Positions 1-5,504 of a stretch of 5,504 nucleotides of DNA are shown here, piece by piece. This stretch comes from Schlesneria sp. (lineage in GTDB: Bacteria; Planctomycetota; Planctomycetia; Planctomycetales; Planctomycetaceae), in NCBI GenBank assembly GCA_025353525.1, contig JANXOO010000569.1:1-5504 (forward strand), given 5' to 3'. The notes beneath the pieces were generated by a model that made no database searches, was not told the DNA's origin, and saw nothing but the letters and a program-made list of their open reading frames with translations. Position 1 is the stretch's first letter, and each line of letters begins with the position of its first letter. Made by a program: the position numbers and the translations under genes.

Positions 1-128
1 ATGCGTTCGGCGAACCTGTGATGGTCGTGGGTGCTGCGTGGGAAGAAGAGGGCGGCATTCGCGGCGAACTCAGTGCCCTGCTGTCCGAGCGTGTCATGGT
101 AATTTGCATAAGGGCACCCGAAGTAAGA
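1..128 (-). other. Short open frame of coding-like composition at left edge, no start codon
   Basis: Read on the minus strand, the frame after a TAG at 131-129 stays open to the window edge (about 42 codons). It reads like protein, including the stretches NYHDTLGQQGTEFAANAAL and FFPRSTHDHHRFAER. A hand count of 31 codons gave high GC at codon position 3, intermediate at position 1 and lowest at position 2, the pattern expected of real coding DNA. However, no ATG, GTG or TTG lies in this frame between the TAG and the edge. It could be a decayed gene remnant, the start of a gene with an unseen feature, or chance. An ATG at 97-95 opens another minus frame (MTRSDSRALSS...), but its composition is less coding-like. 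No function can be assigned. Confidence 0.2.
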
Positions 129-177
129 CTACGTTGGTGTGCCCCCGAGTGTTGGAATCTGTTTGCAAGAAAAAGTG

Positions 178-1536
178 TTAATCGGTCACAGGCAGCTTAT
201 CAAGATTGATTTCAAGAGGCACGTCGACAATCAGCGTCGGAGCTTCATACACAAATTGGTACTGACGGGACGGGGCAGCAAGCGCACGCCACCGATATTC
301 AACCGATACCGCTCCGTTCGATTGTTGAGTCGTCTCGAAGTCGGTGAAATCGACTCGCTCACCCGAACCCGATTCCAGATAAGCGGCGTTGTGAAACATC
401 CAGGTACGGTGCGATTCAAACGCGGGACCGGGTCCGTCGTAACTGATTGCCACGCCGATTTCTGCCTTCAGTCGATCCGAATCAGCGATATCAAATGCGA
501 CATTCCTGAGGCGCACTGTAACGCCACCGCGACGCCGAATCGCCCCCTTCTCCAGCGATGTCTGATCAAAGACGATGCGTTCGGTACTCGCTGCAATCTG
601 GCAACGAATCCGTCCCCGAATCGAAAAACGAGCACTGTCCGTCGATTCCGGCAGACGAAAGTCCCACACAACGGGGACTTCGTGGCTGCCATCGCCAACC
701 GGGTGCTCGTACTTTGCACCGGGGCTCCACGATTCGAACTGCACGCCCTCTTCAGAGACGGCCTTCAAATCCGTTGCGGAGACAGTCAGGAACAGTGGTC
801 GCAGCCGGGGCTCGATCGACAGTCGGCCATTAAATCGCAGCATTCGCTGACGGTCTTCACCAGGTGTCGGGCGAATTTCGATACGGCCGGCTTCCAGTCG
901 AAACGGTCCACTTCTCTGCACCAGGGGAGGCACTGAAGAATTCGTTGTTTTTGGCCGTGAAACCCGAATCGAAGCGGAATCTTTCTCGAATTGCCATTGA
1001 AGTTTACTGCGGTCACACAGATCGTCGAGACAATCCCAAAAGGGCGTCTGGTCCCAATTCACAGACAATTCCTCGTCGCCTTTGTCGGTCGCCGCAGCAT
1101 CAAGCGAGATCCGATTCCCGGTTTGTTTCTGAAGTTGTTGAAGTGCATTCTTCACCGTCAGGGGTCCGTGCAAAACGAGCCGTGACGGGCCGGACGATTC
1201 TTCCGCAGCGCGCCGCTCCAGTTGCAACCGGATCCGGCGAACTGACTCGCGTACGGGGATGCTGTCGATCAATTCAGGCGCTGGCAGAGATCTTAATGCC
1301 GCAGGTCCAAGTTCCAGCAACCCTCGTTCCGCACGACTTCGTTCTGCCTGTGTCTTTGCGTCAAGTTGCAGGATTAATTCCCGGACCTGCTCGCGCGTGG
1401 CGGCAGTCCCCTCGGCTCCCTTCAAAGGAGTGACGACTGCCAGAAACGCAAGTGCAGATACCAACGTAACGACGCTTTGACAGTGGGCCCGCCTGTTCGC
1501 GATCTGGAACCAAACGGTTTGCAACTCTTCCATCAT
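178..1536 (-). CDS. Exported protein with helical N-terminal region and STN-like (secretin N-terminal) module
   Basis: This is a 452-residue protein starting MMEELQTVWF. I chose the ATG at 1536 because it is followed by a good signal peptide: a basic stretch (NRR, residues 14-16), a hydrophobic core at about 21-36 and a likely cleavage after KGA at 41. The frame extends 19 codons further upstream (to 1593), but that places the signal peptide far inside the protein. The ATG at 1533 is equally possible, and no clear Shine-Dalgarno site is seen. Residues 46-112 are charged and helical, resembling the HEAT-like segments common in planctomycete exported proteins. Residues 119-193 resemble the STN/secretin N1 fold: LTVKNALQQLQKQTG, then ISLDAA, LSVNWDQTPFWDCLDDL and a closing strand SIRVSRP. 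The rest (210-452) is rich in beta strands and matches no family I recognise. STN modules usually mediate protein contacts in the periplasm, but no secretin pore domain is present. The family assignment is by eye; function is unknown. Confidence 0.8.
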   Translation of the reverse strand: MMEELQTVWFQIANRRAHCQSVVTLVSALAFLAVVTPLKGAEGTAATREQVRELILQLDAKTQAERSRAERGLLELGPAALRSLPAPELIDSIPVRESVRRIRLQLERRAAEESSGPSRLVLHGPLTVKNALQQLQKQTGNRISLDAAATDKGDEELSVNWDQTPFWDCLDDLCDRSKLQWQFEKDSASIRVSRPKTTNSSVPPLVQRSGPFRLEAGRIEIRPTPGEDRQRMLRFNGRLSIEPRLRPLFLTVSATDLKAVSEEGVQFESWSPGAKYEHPVGDGSHEVPVVWDFRLPESTDSARFSIRGRIRCQIAASTERIVFDQTSLEKGAIRRRGGVTVRLRNVAFDIADSDRLKAEIGVAISYDGPGPAFESHRTWMFHNAAYLESGSGERVDFTDFETTQQSNGAVSVEYRWRALAAPSRQYQFVYEAPTLIVDVPLEINLDKLPVTD

Positions 1537-1772
1537 TGAACATCGGCTCAAGAAAAACGCCGGTTGGTTTGGGGCAATTCTGTTGCGTCTCAAATCACGT
1601 GATGAAACAAGTCGGCTCGGTCCCCGTTGGTCAAGTGGCCCCGGTCTGTTTCAACATTATACCTGACTCGGTATCGTCACTGTTTGCCACGGTATTCAGT
1701 CGCAAAAAGCTGATGACATCGTGGCATGTTTTTCACGACTTCGCCATTCCAGGTCCAAAAGAGAACGATGGC
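1537..1772. promoter_or_regulatory. Divergent intergenic region between two exported-protein genes
   Basis: These 236 bp separate the starts of two divergently transcribed genes, so promoters for both should lie here. On the plus side I find no convincing -35/-10 pair. A perfect 10-bp palindrome, ATCACGTGAT, sits at 1594-1603 and could be an operator, but single palindromes of this size occur by chance. The plus-strand frame of the downstream amidohydrolase is open through the whole spacer. Its translation lacks protein character and would bury the signal peptide, so I treat it as non-coding. Confidence 0.5.
1656..1661 (-). promoter_or_regulatory. Candidate -10 box (TATAAT) for the leftward gene
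   Basis: On the minus strand this reads TATAAT, an exact match to the sigma-70 -10 consensus. Transcription would begin near 1649 and leave a leader of about 110 nt before the ATG at 1536. No good TTGACA-like -35 lies 16-18 bp upstream, and there is no TGn extension. It is a weak prediction resting on one hexamer. Confidence 0.3.
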
Positions 1773-3578
1773 ATGATGAAACCTGTCCGCACGATTGAAT
1801 TGATTTTCTGTGTCGTGACGATCGCGATGTTACACGGCACCTCAATCGCCGAAGACGATATTCGTCAGTTGAAACTTGGGGAGTGGGCTCCGCGATCGAT
1901 GCTTGTTACGAAGCAGTCGATTATTGAGACGCCCCGATTCCCGGCGATCGACATTCACAATCATCTGGGAGGGGGGCGGCAATTCCTCACCAGCGAACGG
2001 GTTAACCGGTATCTCGCCGAAATGAACGAAGCAGGTGTGCGAACTGTCGTCAACCTGGATGGTGGCTGGGGCGAAAACCTGACGGAGACAATTGAAGCGC
2101 TCGACAAATCGCATCCGGGACGATTCGCAACGTTTGCATTGGTCAATTTTGACGGAATTGATGATCCCGACTGGTCGCAACGTGAAACAACCCGGCTGGA
2201 GGAAAGTTTCAACAGCGGTGCACGTGGTTTGAAAATCGACAAACGTCTGGGACTGAGGTATCGCGACAAATCAGGTCAGTTATTGCCGGTCGACGATCCG
2301 CGACTCGATCCGATCTGGGCGACCTGTGGAAAACATCATCGTCCCGTCGTGATTCATGTTTCTGACCCTGCCGCGTTCTTCACCCCTCTCGACAAATACA
2401 ACGAACGCTGGCACGAATTGAATGATCATCCGAACTGGCTGTTCTACGGCGATCAGTTTCCAAAGCGACAAGAAATTCTCGATCAACTGCATCGGGTGAT
2501 CGCCCGGCATCCGGGCACTACATTCATTAACACGCACTTCGGAAACAACGCCGAAGATCTCGCGGCGGTTGGCGAGAATCTCGATAAATATCCCAATATG
2601 TATGTCGACTTCGATGCGAGAATTTCTGAACTCGGTCGCCAGCCTTACACAGCCAGAAAGTTTTTCCTCAAGTACCAGGACCGAATCCTGTTCGGTACCG
2701 ATACGACACCCCGGCGCGAGGCATTCCAGATCTATTACAGGTTTCTCGAGACTGACGACGAGTACTTCGATTGTTCGGCCAGCCATCATCTTCAGGGATT
2801 CTGGATGATCTACGGCCTGTATTTGCCGGATGACGTCCTTGAAAAGATCTATCACAAGAACGCCGGAAAACTGCTTGCGCTTGCAGGACATCCAACGCCG
2901 GACACCAGTGGAAACGCCACTGCTTCGCCGCTTCAACGGGTGCGAGTTCGTCAGACATCCGATTTTGAAGTGACGGGCGAGGCCGAACGCGAGGAATGGG
3001 CGAAAGCCGACTGGATTACCGTGCCGCAACGAACCGAAGGGGGACATCCGTACGAATCGCGGATGAAGCTGCTCTATTCGCCAAAAGGAATTTACACCCT
3101 TTTTGAAGCGACCGACAAAAAGCTGTCGGTCACAAACCTTGCTGATTTCGACAATTTGTGGGAAGAGGATGTGTTTGAGATCTTCCTGTGGACCGACGAA
3201 AAACAGCCCGTCTATTTCGAGTACGAGATATCTCCTCTGGCAGCAGAATTGCCGATTCTGGTCCCCAACTTTGATGGAAAGTTTCTTGGCTGGAGGCCGT
3301 GGCATTACGAAGGTGCCAGAAAGACACGCAAAGCGACCACGGTCAGTGGCGGATCGAAGCAACCTGGTTCGAACGTCACCCGGTGGACGGCGGAAGTCTT
3401 CATTCCGTACCAATTGCTCGAACCGCTTCAGAATGTTCCCCCCAAACCAGGAACAATCTGGCGAGCCAACTTTTATCGAGTCGACTATGACGACAAAAAG
3501 CCGACGCGCTGGTCATGGGTGCCGGTCGGCCCAAGTTTCCACGAATACAAAAAGTTCGGTACGCTCGAATTTGAATAG
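1773..3578 (+). CDS. Exported amidohydrolase-2-type metal hydrolase with C-terminal CBM9-like domain
   Basis: This is a 601-residue protein. The start at 1773 (ATG ATG, MMKPVRTIEL) is chosen because a signal peptide follows directly: K3 and R6, hydrophobic core at about 8-20, likely cleavage after SIA at 26. A purine-rich AAAAGAGAA precedes it. Residues about 56-372 form a TIM-barrel amidohydrolase of the amidohydrolase-2 (ACMSD/lactonase-like) type. The metal motif is H62-N-H64 on strand 1, followed by H195 (VVIHVSDP), H255 (FINTHFGNN) and D310 (ILFGTD). The domain ends with the typical helix HKNAGKLLAL. All core metal ligands appear present, so it should be active. Residues about 389-601 resemble a CBM9-like sugar-binding domain: NLWEEDVFEIFL, YFEYEISP, RWTAEVFIPYQLL, WRANFYRVD and a terminal SWVPVGPSFHEYKKFGTLEF. 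I infer a periplasmic or surface enzyme acting on a carbohydrate-related substrate such as a sugar lactone or ester. The reaction (hydrolysis, decarboxylation or hydration) cannot be read from the sequence. Confidence 0.9.
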   Translation: MMKPVRTIELIFCVVTIAMLHGTSIAEDDIRQLKLGEWAPRSMLVTKQSIIETPRFPAIDIHNHLGGGRQFLTSERVNRYLAEMNEAGVRTVVNLDGGWGENLTETIEALDKSHPGRFATFALVNFDGIDDPDWSQRETTRLEESFNSGARGLKIDKRLGLRYRDKSGQLLPVDDPRLDPIWATCGKHHRPVVIHVSDPAAFFTPLDKYNERWHELNDHPNWLFYGDQFPKRQEILDQLHRVIARHPGTTFINTHFGNNAEDLAAVGENLDKYPNMYVDFDARISELGRQPYTARKFFLKYQDRILFGTDTTPRREAFQIYYRFLETDDEYFDCSASHHLQGFWMIYGLYLPDDVLEKIYHKNAGKLLALAGHPTPDTSGNATASPLQRVRVRQTSDFEVTGEAEREEWAKADWITVPQRTEGGHPYESRMKLLYSPKGIYTLFEATDKKLSVTNLADFDNLWEEDVFEIFLWTDEKQPVYFEYEISPLAAELPILVPNFDGKFLGWRPWHYEGARKTRKATTVSGGSKQPGSNVTRWTAEVFIPYQLLEPLQNVPPKPGTIWRANFYRVDYDDKKPTRWSWVPVGPSFHEYKKFGTLEFE

Positions 3579-3676
3579 TGTATCTCGACTGGCGGACGCA
3601 GTTTGAGCAATTTCCGGGGGAAAACATTCCGGCACAAAATCAGATTTGATCCGGGATGCTTGACAAAAACGCTGTG

Positions 3677-3775
3677 CGGCGTCGAGTTCCTGCGATTTAC
3701 AAGGGAATCCCGTCCTGGAAGAGAAGCCACGGCAAACATGGCGATTCGTATCTCCATTTCGAGGACTCGACGCCG
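3677..3775. repeat. Imperfect inverted repeat with 11-bp perfect arms
   Basis: CGGCGTCGAGT at 3677-3687 is the exact reverse complement of ACTCGACGCCG at 3765-3775. The pairing continues inward for two more bases (CC/GG) if one T is bulged. The loop is about 75 nt. It lies in non-coding DNA, so codon constraint does not explain it. It could be the stem of a structured RNA, the ends of a small degenerate mobile element, or chance. Confidence 0.4.
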
Positions 3776-4048
3776 GTTGGGTGACGTACCACTGATCGAA
3801 TCATTTTATGTGAAATTGGCGGTGACACTTTGTGAGTGTGCTGCGGAAAGCGCGAAGGTGCCAGAAACCAAATCCGGGACGATTGATTATACTGTTCGCG
3901 GTCCGGATTGAGGCTACGTTTGTAAGTCCGCTTCCACGTTCGAAGCGGAACCACCGTCATTGCGGCAGTTTCCAGGTGTCGCTGGATTTCTCAATGGCCT
4001 CAAACCAGGCCGCGCGTGGTATAACTGTCCTGGTGTCACATGATTTAC

Positions 4049-4053
4049 AAGGG
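4049..4053 (+). promoter_or_regulatory. Possible ribosome binding site (AAGGG) for the VOC gene
   Basis: AAGGG sits 6 nt before the GTG at 4060 and 12 nt before the ATG at 4066. The spacing favours GTG as the true start, which would add two residues (V-K) to the protein. The motif is short, so the start choice stays open. Confidence 0.35.
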
Positions 4054-4065
4054 TTTCGCGTGAAA

Positions 4066-4422
4066 ATGAATCGACTTGTTCCGATGCTGCCGGTGAAGAG
4101 TATGCTTACGAGCATCTCGTTCTATCAGAAACTCGGCTTCAGCATCGAAGAAAAGAACGACCACTGGGGTTGGGCAATGCTCTGCTTTGGAGAGTGCCGT
4201 TTGATGGTCGATCAATCGATCAACGAATCGCCCGGCGCCCCCCGCCCCACAGTTCTTTACTTGTATCCTGACGACATCAGGGCATACCACCGGAAATTGA
4301 AAGAAAACGGACTGGAAATTCCCGACCTGGACATCACGTTTTACGGGATGACCGAGTTCCGATTGAATGATCCCGACGGAAACCGGTTGTGGATAGGCCA
4401 GAATTTGTCGACGGACGCTTGA
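4066..4422 (+). CDS. VOC-superfamily protein (glyoxalase/bleomycin-resistance fold)
   Basis: This 118-residue protein has the length of a single two-module VOC protein. The first beta-alpha-beta-beta-beta module is at about 1-50 (PMLPVKSMLTSISFYQKLGF, WAMLCFGECRLMV). The second is at about 66-113 (VLYLYPDDIRAYHRKLKENG, EFRLNDPDGNRLWIGQ), ending in the hallmark DPDGN motif. The usual glutamate ligand after DPDGN is not evident (LWIGQ, with Q112), and strand 1 has no histidine. It may therefore be a non-catalytic binding protein of the bleomycin-resistance type, or bind metal atypically. The start could instead be the GTG at 4060, which has AAGGG six bases upstream; ATG 4066 is 12 bases from it. 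An in-frame extension back to 3832 lacks VOC character. The gene converges on the minus-strand unit, with about 59 bp between stops. Substrate unknown. Confidence 0.85.
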   Translation: MNRLVPMLPVKSMLTSISFYQKLGFSIEEKNDHWGWAMLCFGECRLMVDQSINESPGAPRPTVLYLYPDDIRAYHRKLKENGLEIPDLDITFYGMTEFRLNDPDGNRLWIGQNLSTDA

Positions 4423-4481
4423 ACTGAAACCTCGATCCTTATTCGGAGCACGCGCGACCTTGCATGCCAATTGCCGAGCGG

Positions 4482-4877
4482 CTATCGACTGACCGGTCTG
4501 CAAGGCCAGATCATTTGCATTCCGGATTTTCCAAGTTGCCACATACCTGCAGCGATCGCTGCGATCGCCGCCGCCAACATCATTTGACGCAATAACATTC
4601 CTTGTCCGACAGACAGTGTGATCCCGGACCCAATGGCGGTGTACGCGGCGAAACAAATCGGACACTTGGGAATGCACAACCATCCAAGTGTACCCAGCAT
4701 CGTCAATCCGGCACTTGCGACAGAACGCCTGACTTCGGTGCCGGGCCGGATTTGGCAGTCACTCGGTGTGTTGTTCGTTTTTTTGCAAAAACGACATGAC
4801 ATCCTTTGGCCAACGCGGTTTGCCAAGTCGGGAGTTGTCGAATCACAAATCGTTACTGCCTGTATCGGATCGCTCAT
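4482..4877 (-). CDS. Small CPxC-motif membrane protein, function unknown
   Basis: This is a 131-residue protein. The start at 4877 is supported by the overlap of its ATG with the TGA of the upstream gene (ATGA, 4877-4874), which implies translational coupling. A later ATG at 4802 would give a 106-residue form beginning MSCRFC. The cytoplasmic-looking N-terminus is cysteine-rich: C11, C28-R-F-C31 and C41. Two hydrophobic segments follow, at about 53-82 and 95-116. The first contains the signature IPKCPICFAAY, with C72 and C75 forming CPxC near or inside the membrane. I recall similar PKCPxCLAAY membrane proteins from planctomycetes and other bacteria, without an established function. The cysteine pairs suggest metal binding or thiol redox chemistry, possibly related to its partner, the thioredoxin-like DUF899 gene. 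MerC-type metal carriers also use cysteine pairs in membranes, but I see no clear match. A run of Ala/Ile codons at 4549-4568 causes GCGATCGC repeats. Confidence 0.8.
   Translation of the reverse strand: MSDPIQAVTICDSTTPDLANRVGQRMSCRFCKKTNNTPSDCQIRPGTEVRRSVASAGLTMLGTLGWLCIPKCPICFAAYTAIGSGITLSVGQGMLLRQMMLAAAIAAIAAGMWQLGKSGMQMIWPCRPVSR
4874..4877 (-). promoter_or_regulatory. ATGA stop-start overlap joining the two minus-strand genes
   Basis: On the minus strand the ATG of the membrane protein (4877-4875) overlaps the TGA of the DUF899 frame (4876-4874). Such overlaps usually mean the second gene is translated by ribosomes that finish the first. No strong Shine-Dalgarno site precedes the ATG, which fits dependence on coupling. 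Confidence 0.75.
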
Positions 4878-5504
4878 TTTCCGGAGTCCGTAGCCGCAGG
4901 AACCTTTTCCATCCATGGTTCGACGTAACCGGGGACATCGTAGCGATCGAGATGTCGAACCCACGACATGCCCCTGATTCCTTCCTCATCGCGTCCTTTG
5001 GGCGTTACGTCCAGCAAGTTGTAAACGTTGAGGAACAGGTCGAGGCCTCGGGCATACGTTGAACAGGTGTGGTAGATCTCCCCTGTCTCCGTCCGAGTGA
5101 ACGCGCTCAGTCCCGGCAGATCGCTGACCGGGAACGGTGGCGAATCGTAGCTATAAATCGCAAGTCCACTTTAACGTTCTGCGTCGCTGAACCAGACGCC
5201 ATAGTCGTGATTGAAGCTGTTTTGCCCGGATGAGACCCACGGAAATTCCCAGCCCATTCGCTTTTGAAATGCCTGCAGCTTTTCGATTGGAGCGCGAGAA
5301 ACAGTGACCATCGTTGTGTCACGATGATGGAGGTGGACGATAGCAGGAGCGTAATGATCCGCCAGCAGAGAACGCGATTTGCAGCCCTGGGACCAGTTGG
5401 GTGCAAACATGAAGTGGTAAATCAGCAACTGGCTGCGGCCGTCGAACAGGTCTGCCAGCGAAACCGAACCCTTCGGCCAGGGTGATGAAAACTTGGGGTT
5501 GACA
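4874..5504 (-). pseudogene. DUF899 (thioredoxin-like) family gene, 5'-truncated by the window and interrupted by an in-frame TAA
   Basis: The frame enters at the right edge and reads 110 residues (VNPKFSSPWP...), then TAA at 5173-5171. It then continues in the same frame for 98 more residues to TGA at 4876-4874. Both halves match the DUF899 pattern. Before the stop come VSLADLFDGRSQLLIYHFMF, DHYAPAIVHLHHRD, VSRAPIEKLQAFQKRMGWEF and FPWVSS, then FNHDYGVWF. After it come AIYSYDS, LPGLSAF, STYARGLDLFLNVYN, LDVTPKGRDE and MSWVRHLDRYD. The protein is complete at its C-terminus. One base change (for example AAA, CAA or GAA to TAA) explains the break; no frameshift is needed. The usual GCxxC is GCKSR here, so the second cysteine is lost (CGT Arg at 5374-5372). 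DUF899 proteins have a thioredoxin-like fold, but their substrate is not established. Without a start codon after the TAA, the second half is probably not made. A sequencing error at the TAA is the main alternative. Confidence 0.8.

Larger units (their letters stand above)
3579..4065. other. Gene-free stretch with no convincing coding content
   Basis: No open frame here looks like a protein. A plus-strand frame at 3603-3911 and a minus-strand frame at 3697-3960 both give basic, low-complexity translations without recognisable motifs. No tRNA, rRNA or strong rho-independent terminator was found after the amidohydrolase; the only small hairpin there is TTTCC-GGG-GGAAA at about 3610-3622, without a T-run. 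A perfect TTGACA lies at 3660-3665 but has no -10 at the right distance. TATACT at 3888-3893 could be a -10 for the downstream VOC gene, though no matching -35 is seen. The stretch also holds the inverted repeat listed separately. Confidence 0.5.

Noticed and set aside
139..936. A 265-codon plus-strand open frame opposite the STN-like gene
   Set aside because: It is antisense to a protein with a signal peptide and domain structure. The translation is basic and lacks motifs.
864..1433. A 189-codon plus-strand open frame
   Set aside because: It is another shadow of the 178-1536 gene, with an Arg/Ser/Pro-rich translation.
1536..1772. Upstream extension of the amidohydrolase by 79 codons
   Set aside because: It would put the signal peptide in the middle of the protein and cover the whole divergent promoter region. 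Its translation has no domain character.
2280..3413. A 377-codon open frame on the minus strand opposite the amidohydrolase
   Set aside because: It is antisense to a gene with clear catalytic motifs and a signal peptide. Its translation is Arg/Val/Phe-rich with no recognisable domain, as expected for a shadow frame.
3660..3665. Perfect TTGACA -35 box
   Set aside because: No -10-like hexamer occurs 15-19 bp downstream, so it is not supported as a promoter.
3603..3911. A 102-codon open frame in the gene-free stretch
   Set aside because: Its translation is basic and lacks motifs, and no ribosome binding site is visible.
4458..4505. Inverted repeat CCTTGCA / TGCAAGG as a terminator between the convergent genes
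   Set aside because: The arms are only 7 bp with a 34-nt loop, there is no T-run, and one arm lies inside the membrane-protein gene.
4549..4568. Two GCGATCGC octamers, part of a 14-bp palindrome, resembling cyanobacterial HIP1 sites
   Set aside because: They lie within Ala/Ile codons of a membrane segment (AIAAIAA), which explains the repetition.
4045..4683. A 212-codon minus-strand open frame across the VOC gene and the convergent gap
   Set aside because: It overlaps the VOC gene antisense and the CPxC gene in another frame, both of which have clear family signatures.

Overview
The window looks like a bacterial chromosome segment of moderate GC content, most likely from a planctomycete. 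I infer this from exported proteins with clear signal peptides, the STN-like/helical-repeat protein style, the amidohydrolase joined to a CBM9-like domain, a small PKCPxC membrane protein, weak Shine-Dalgarno signals and roomy intergenic DNA. No database search was possible, so the taxonomic assignment is an inference.

Layout from left to right. Positions 1-177 hold no confident gene; a short minus-strand open frame has coding-like base composition but no start. Positions 178-1536 (minus) encode a 452-residue exported protein with a helical N-terminal part, an STN-like (secretin N-terminal) module and a beta-rich C-terminus. A divergent 236-bp spacer (1537-1772) separates it from an exported 601-residue amidohydrolase with a C-terminal CBM9-like domain (1773-3578, plus). 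About 490 bp follow with no convincing gene but with a notable 11-bp inverted repeat. A small VOC/glyoxalase-fold protein lies at 4066-4422 (plus).

Convergent to it, on the minus strand, is a two-gene unit that runs in from beyond the right edge. It consists of a DUF899 (thioredoxin-like) gene interrupted by one in-frame TAA, then a 131-residue CPxC membrane protein whose ATG overlaps the DUF899 stop as ATGA.

The exported pair on the left (STN-like protein, amidohydrolase-CBM9) are divergent neighbours and could share a control region, but nothing ties their functions together. On the right, DUF899 and the CPxC membrane protein form a genuine translational unit and may act together in thiol or metal chemistry. 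The DUF899 copy appears damaged: it has a premature stop and has also lost the second cysteine of its expected CxxC. I see no mobile element, CRISPR array, RNA gene or obvious new defence or biosynthetic system. The most interesting items are the broken DUF899 gene with its intact downstream partner and the amidohydrolase-CBM9 fusion.
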